Position numbers and translations under genes: made by a program. A stretch of 23,738 bases of DNA from a virus. Shown here one piece after another: positions 19,522 to 23,738 of the stretch (within the stretch, counting starts at the first letter, position 1; every line of letters starts with the position of its first letter). The DNA lies in the IMG/VR virus record IMGVR_UViG_3300027985_000409, positions 1 through 23,738 of that record; one strand, 5' to 3'. The notes beneath the pieces were generated by a model, which worked only from the letters and a program-made list of their open reading frames with translations, did not search any database and had not been told where the DNA came from.

Positions 19522-20681
19522 TGTTACCTATTCCAGGTAAGCCTGTTCCTTCGACACCGTATGGCCGGCGTGGTAATTATTGGGCTGACGGTATTCATAA
19601 GGGGGTTGATTTCTCGGCCATTGCAGGAACTCAGGTTTTTGCTCCTTGGAGTGGTCGAGTTATTAGTATTGGTACTTGGGGACCTGCTTTTGGTGACCGT
19701 TCCCCGGTTATTGATTTCGATCGCTTACCTGATGGTACTCCAGGTTTTTGGGGTGTTTTAGCCCATCTTGAATCTTGTCTGGTTAAGCCAGGAGATAAAG
19801 TTAGGGCTGGACAGTTAATTGGCACTGTCGGAAGTCGTGGGAATTCGACGGGTCCTCATCTTCATTTTGAAGTTCAGAGGCAGTCGTACTGGACTAAAAC
19901 AGGGTATGTTGATCCTCAGAAGCATCTTGATGCTGTTCCTTTTTTGCAGGATGGCAAGGTTTTCGCTTCTCGTATGTGGAATGGTCAACTAGATTCTGAT
20001 AGTGTTAGGAATGTTCAGTTAGCACTTAACTTAGCCCATCGTTCGCCAACTGTTCGTGTTGGTGGTAGCTATAACGATGAGACGATGTATGCTGTTCAAG
20101 CATTTCAGAAGTCTTTTGGGTGGACTGGTAAAGATGCCGATGGTATTGTTGGCCCTGGAACAGCCGCAGCGCTTGGTTTAATTTGGGTTGATGATACCGA
20201 AGAAGAGGATGGTCAAGCCAAGGAGAATAACGTGTCTGTTTACAGGCTTCGCTTAAAAGAGATTTCCTATCATTTCAGCGGTAAGCCTAAAGACATTCAG
20301 GTGTTCAGAAGGCGTTACACTTCTATTGATAATGGTCGGTACGCTGCTCCTGGTTTTGGTGTTCTTATTGCACTACAGTACCTCAACCTTCATGTTAAAT
20401 TTAAGCCGGGGTGCGAGACGGGTACTGTTAGGCTTCGTCTGGTTCGTAAGAGTCCAGATGATCCTACGGCATATCAGGACTTCCCGATCAGTAAGAATGG
20501 AACTGCTGCTGCTGAGGATGGTAGCGTTAACTTCCTGATTACACACGTTTGGTTTGAATTGTGTGAGAAGGGTCGCCCATTACAGTGGGAGTTAGACTGC
20601 TCTGACGATTTCGAATTCGTTAGGGGAAATACTAGGTATTCTAAGTGGCTTACACTTATCTGTGAGAAGGTTGCTGGATAA
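19521..20681 (+). CDS. Endolysin: M23 peptidase with peptidoglycan-binding domain
   Basis: 386 residues. The N-terminal M23 (LytM-like) zinc peptidase is complete: H26 and D30 in GIHKGVD, H82 in VLAHLES, and H113/H115 in PHLHFE. It would cut peptide cross-bridges of the cell wall. Residues about 155-222 (SVRNVQLALNLAHRSPTVRV, then AVQAFQKSFGWTGKDADGIV) form a PG_binding_1 domain. The last ~150 residues are a beta-rich unassigned domain (VYRLRLKEISYHFSGKPKDI onward) that may bind the host wall or anchor the protein in the virion. The start shares one base with the holin stop. Being among structural genes, it could also be virion-associated. Confidence 0.93.
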   Translation: MLPIPGKPVPSTPYGRRGNYWADGIHKGVDFSAIAGTQVFAPWSGRVISIGTWGPAFGDRSPVIDFDRLPDGTPGFWGVLAHLESCLVKPGDKVRAGQLIGTVGSRGNSTGPHLHFEVQRQSYWTKTGYVDPQKHLDAVPFLQDGKVFASRMWNGQLDSDSVRNVQLALNLAHRSPTVRVGGSYNDETMYAVQAFQKSFGWTGKDADGIVGPGTAAALGLIWVDDTEEEDGQAKENNVSVYRLRLKEISYHFSGKPKDIQVFRRRYTSIDNGRYAAPGFGVLIALQYLNLHVKFKPGCETGTVRLRLVRKSPDDPTAYQDFPISKNGTAAAEDGSVNFLITHVWFELCEKGRPLQWELDCSDDFEFVRGNTRYSKWLTLICEKVAG

Positions 20682-21118
20682 TGGTTTACGTGATGGACAC
20701 GGACCTGCCAACCGCACATGACGATGGCCGGTTCATCAGTGCTCGTGTTAGCCGTATTGTAGAGCTTATTCGTGAGTATGACCGTAGGCTTAATGTTGTG
20801 TGGATTCCCCCGGATCGTAGAGGTGCTACTGACCCGGCATTTGCTATTACTGAGCGCCTGTCGGATGGTCGTGTCGTTATTGCTTTCTACGTTCAGAATG
20901 AGGAATCATTTAATGAATCTGTGCTCGCACGGGTGTATGAAGGCGACACAACGAGGAACGACGTACAGGCGCGCATTGATGCTAAGAATAAAGCGGCTAG
21001 AGCAATTCAAGCGCGAAGGCATGAAGAAGAATTAGCAGATAGTCTTGATTTCATGGCAACAATGTTCAAGACTAAGAAGCACACTTTCAAGCATGGCGGT
21101 CGTACTCTTCACCTTTAA
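20681..21118 (+). CDS. Unknown 145-residue virion-module protein
   Basis: ATG 20681 shares one base with the endolysin stop (TAATG). The N-terminal half is alpha/beta with RLNVVWIPPDRRGATDPAFA and RVVIAFYVQNEESFNESVLA. The C-terminal half is a long basic helix (RIDAKNKAARAIQARRHEEE) with a His/Lys-rich end (TKKHTFKHGGRTLHL). Similar short proteins occur just before head-tail adaptor genes in actinophages, but I cannot name the family. A structural or assembly role is inferred. Confidence 0.8.
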   Translation: MVYVMDTDLPTAHDDGRFISARVSRIVELIREYDRRLNVVWIPPDRRGATDPAFAITERLSDGRVVIAFYVQNEESFNESVLARVYEGDTTRNDVQARIDAKNKAARAIQARRHEEELADSLDFMATMFKTKKHTFKHGGRTLHL

Positions 21119-21129
21119 AAGAGGTAGAT

Positions 21130-21756
21130 ATGAAGTTAGCTGAAATCATCACGCGGGTCCAGAGGCAGTTCGGTGATGATGTTCAAAGTCAGATTACTAC
21201 TGATGATATCGTTCGTTGGGTTAATGATGCATGCATCGAGATCGCTAATGATGCATCTGTTACGAGTGTAATGCAGCGCGGTCGAACGAGCGTTCTTGCT
21301 AACCAGTCTGAATATGCACTCCCTGCTGATCTGTTGAAACTTCGTTCGGTTCGTGTCAACGGTATGAAGTTGCGCGGAACTACGTATGAGCAGATCAGTG
21401 AAGCATATGAAGCTGAGGGTAATCCTGACTCTTATTGGGTTCTTGAAGGTAAACTTTACCTGTTCCCGGTTCCTACTTCGGATCTCGGGACCATGGATGT
21501 TTACTACGTTAAGGCTCCTGATAAGTTAGATGCTAACGCGACCGACAGGGAACCTGATGTTCCCAAGATTTACCACAACCGGATCGTTGAATACTGTATT
21601 GCTCAGGCAGCAGAATTAGACGATGACTTAGACCATTACAATCTGAAAATGGCTCAGTTCAGGGATGGAGTGAGTCGTTCGCGTGGGGATTCTGAGAACC
21701 CGGAAGGTGATGGGTTTTATCCTAGTATTACCTACGTGAGGGAGTACGATGACTAG
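21130..21756 (+). CDS. Head-to-tail adaptor (gp4/gp11-like)
   Basis: 208 residues from ATG 21130 with AGAGGTAGAT. The N-terminus (MKLAEIITRVQRQFGDDVQS, then DDIVRWVNDACIEIANDA) and the following YALPADLLKLRSVRVNG, YWVLEGKLYLFPVP and DVYYVKAPDKL match the pattern of adaptor proteins that extend the portal in short-tailed phages. The rest is helical with an acidic C-terminus (YVREYDD). It would attach the tail tube to the portal ring. It overlaps the next gene by 8 bases, which fits the adaptor-then-hub order. Confidence 0.83.
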   Translation: MKLAEIITRVQRQFGDDVQSQITTDDIVRWVNDACIEIANDASVTSVMQRGRTSVLANQSEYALPADLLKLRSVRVNGMKLRGTTYEQISEAYEAEGNPDSYWVLEGKLYLFPVPTSDLGTMDVYYVKAPDKLDANATDREPDVPKIYHNRIVEYCIAQAAELDDDLDHYNLKMAQFRDGVSRSRGDSENPEGDGFYPSITYVREYDD

Positions 21757-23542
21757 TCGAACCACTAGGACACGTTCTCTCGGCCCGTGGCCTAAGGGGC
21801 TTAACCTTGTTTCTAACCGTGACCTGTCGGTGTTCTTGGAACCGACAGAACTCGGTCAAGCAGATAACGTGGTACTTACTTCGGACGGGTTTATTGAACC
21901 CAGACCGGGGTGTAAGGTGGTGCCCAACCTTTATGATGGTCTTGTTGTTACAGACACCGGAACTACAACAATTCTTGGTTCTGTTCGACTGAGCACTGGT
22001 GAGTTCGTTACCCTTGTTCAGACAGTCAAGGGTACGAGTGTTAAGATTTACAAGGTTACTGACCCTAATGATCTAATTAGTGGTGTTACTCTTTATTGGT
22101 CAAACACTTCTAGTATCAAGTTCAACTATGTGATTGCGCACAAAGGTCTTGCCCTGTCACCAGTAACGAACGGACATGATGGTATTTTCTTCATGTCTGC
22201 AAGCCTTAACGGCTCTTATGTGGCACCGCACGACCTGTCGACTTCTCCTCAGGCAATAAATAGTTCCCTCAACGTCCCCGGGAGCGATGGTGGCATTATC
22301 GTTAAAGATCGCCTGTTCCTTTGGAATAAGGCGTCTTCTACTTTCACCTACTCACCTGCTACTTACGTATTGGACTTCACAGGTACTCCCGATTATAGCG
22401 GTAATGGGAATGATATCTCTCGTGTTATCAATGTGGAGCCTAGCAGTGATTCATCTGACGGTATTACTACTGTCCAGTACCTAAATAACAACTTCTACAT
22501 TTTCAAACGGTTCAAGTCTTTCATCTTTACTTATCAGGCTGATCCATATGATGACGGTTACTTTCGTAAATTCAATACGGAACTCGGTGCATTAGATTCC
22601 GTGCTGTATCGTAACTCTCTTGTGGTTGCGAATACCAAGGGAATCTTCCGCGTAGATGTTACAGACTTTATTGACATTCAGCGTCAGCTTAACTTGCGTG
22701 TCGAACTTGGTCTTGATCGACCGAACATTGCTGACGATGATATTTTCATCACAGTTCTGAATGATAACATCTTGTTCGGCTTTAATGATACAGTTAACAG
22801 TGTGAAACATTGGTACTGTATGAATGGATTTACAGGTGGATGGACGCGCTGGGATTTCACCTACACGGCTGATATCGCTGCGCCGGGGTCCTCTATGTAT
22901 CCCTGTCAGAAGTCGAGTTCTGATATCCAGTATATGTTATTTAATACGTTCGACCAAAACCGTATCGTCTACATGGACGTCAAGCCGTATGAGGACAACT
23001 TTTACTATACGCTTGATTCCCATGAGGATGAAGTGTTCGGCAGCCCTCCCCCTATTGGCGTGACGCATTACATCCCTGCTGTCGCAATTAGGACCGCTTC
23101 GGCTGTCGGAGATAGTATTCTTGATTTCAAGAAACTTTATCGCTATTTTATGCGGTTCTTTTTGTCGGATATTGAATTTGATCCTGTTACTTACCCCACT
23201 GGTCTTTGGAAGCTTAGTATCAATTACAATGATTATTTCTTTAATGCTGGGCCATCAGGCGCCAACCCTGAATACTACTTCTATCCTACGGTTCCTGACG
23301 GTGCGGATTCGGTACCTTGGAAGCCTGTCGGTGGTGTGGCCACAGGACTCATCAAAAGAACCTACCAACTCCCCATCCCCCAGCAACGAGCAATTGAGTT
23401 TGTTTTCGATCTGACACGTAACTACAACTCTGTTACGTATCCTCCGTATAATGCAGAAGCCCCAGACAGGCCCGTGAAGCAGGGATATTACTTCTTGCTT
23501 GCAGGTATTTGGTTTGATTACTCAGATAAGGTGCAGGCATGA
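21749..23542 (+). CDS. Tail tube/hub protein (gp10 or tubular-B-like)
   Basis: 597 residues from ATG 21749. The opening (WPKGLNLVSNRDLSVFLEPT, then ELGQADNVVLTSDGFIEPRP) is the characteristic start of podoviral hub/tail-tube proteins: a 'GLN...L...EL..A.NV....G....RPG' pattern. The rest is repetitive beta structure consistent with a propeller (FNYVIAHKGLALSPVTNGHD, NNFYIFKRFKSFIFTYQ, HWYCMNGFTGGWTRWDFTY). The C-terminus is beta-rich and ends in FLLAGIWFDYSDKV. It would form the distal tube of a short tail. No tape measure or major tail protein precedes it. Confidence 0.8.
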   Translation: MTSRTTRTRSLGPWPKGLNLVSNRDLSVFLEPTELGQADNVVLTSDGFIEPRPGCKVVPNLYDGLVVTDTGTTTILGSVRLSTGEFVTLVQTVKGTSVKIYKVTDPNDLISGVTLYWSNTSSIKFNYVIAHKGLALSPVTNGHDGIFFMSASLNGSYVAPHDLSTSPQAINSSLNVPGSDGGIIVKDRLFLWNKASSTFTYSPATYVLDFTGTPDYSGNGNDISRVINVEPSSDSSDGITTVQYLNNNFYIFKRFKSFIFTYQADPYDDGYFRKFNTELGALDSVLYRNSLVVANTKGIFRVDVTDFIDIQRQLNLRVELGLDRPNIADDDIFITVLNDNILFGFNDTVNSVKHWYCMNGFTGGWTRWDFTYTADIAAPGSSMYPCQKSSSDIQYMLFNTFDQNRIVYMDVKPYEDNFYYTLDSHEDEVFGSPPPIGVTHYIPAVAIRTASAVGDSILDFKKLYRYFMRFFLSDIEFDPVTYPTGLWKLSINYNDYFFNAGPSGANPEYYFYPTVPDGADSVPWKPVGGVATGLIKRTYQLPIPQQRAIEFVFDLTRNYNSVTYPPYNAEAPDRPVKQGYYFLLAGIWFDYSDKVQA

Positions 23543-23738
23543 GACATAATATCTATATGACTGGGAGTCCTGTCGCACATAAGGGTGGAACTCTTAACCC
23601 CACTGGTTATATTAACAGGGAAATCAATAAAGGTAGTCGAATCAAGCCCTCGACACGACGATCAGGAACCGCTAAACTAGCCATGCGTAGGGCAGCACAG
23701 CGCCGCGTTGAGGCCAAGAATCGCGCCCCCAAGCCGCG
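23539..23738 (+). CDS. Basic protein, N-terminal part (runs off window)
   Basis: ATG 23539 overlaps the previous stop as ATGA and the frame is open to the right edge (66 codons). It begins MRHNIYMTGSPVAHKGGTLN and is strongly basic further on (RIKPSTRRSGTAKLAMRRAA, then QRRVEAKNRAPKP). A basic, Arg/Ala-rich start would suit a DNA-contacting or internal virion protein, but the visible part is too short to assign. Confidence 0.75.
   Translation, partial: MRHNIYMTGSPVAHKGGTLNPTGYINREINKGSRIKPSTRRSGTAKLAMRRAAQRRVEAKNRAPKP

Overview
The window is part of a tailed double-stranded DNA phage genome that most likely infects an actinobacterium. The host inference rests on a WhiB-like iron-sulfur regulator gene, actinobacterial-style promoters (TTGACA with TANNNT), a leaderless gene, and a DUF2746-like membrane protein beside the lysis genes. 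Base composition looks moderate (roughly half G+C). The structural order (large terminase, long portal, scaffold, capsid, tail fibre, lysis genes, head-tail adaptor, gp10/tubular-B-like protein, with no tape measure or tail tube seen) points to a short-tailed podovirus-like virion, although the rest of the genome is not visible.

Left arm (1-6658): all credible genes are on the minus strand. They are mostly small, unrecognised, tightly packed early/accessory genes. Recognisable items are a SLOG-family nucleotide-binding protein, two small cysteine-rich proteins, a possible FtsK-gamma-like winged helix, and an acidic-tailed protein with codon usage suggesting high expression. Two near-consensus sigma-70-type promoters, a third weaker promoter, two related upstream elements and three strong intrinsic terminators divide the arm into transcription units.

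Central control region (about 5516-7100): mostly non-coding and the most unusual part. It holds a perfect G/C hairpin, a four-copy 21-bp-period iteron-like array, two long related palindromes with back-to-back TTGACA boxes (one on each side of a small minus-strand gene), and A/T-tract tandem repeats just before a leaderless gene for a protein with two helix-turn-helix regions. Leftward and rightward transcription diverge here.

Right arm (7101-23738): all plus strand except one possible small antisense gene. The order is regulator, GGPxDG protein, small terminase, WhiB, large terminase, zinc protein, membrane protein, portal, head protein, scaffold, major capsid, tail fibre, membrane protein, holin, M23 endolysin, unknown, adaptor, gp10-like protein and a truncated basic protein. 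Many genes overlap by 1-8 bases, indicating translational coupling.

Across the whole window the 9-mer CCTGTCGGG is strongly over-represented (ten perfect copies by eye against about 0.2 expected). It is mostly oriented with transcription and several copies sit beside promoters. It resembles in behaviour, but not in sequence, the stoperators of mycobacteriophage L5, and is the leading candidate for an undescribed system.
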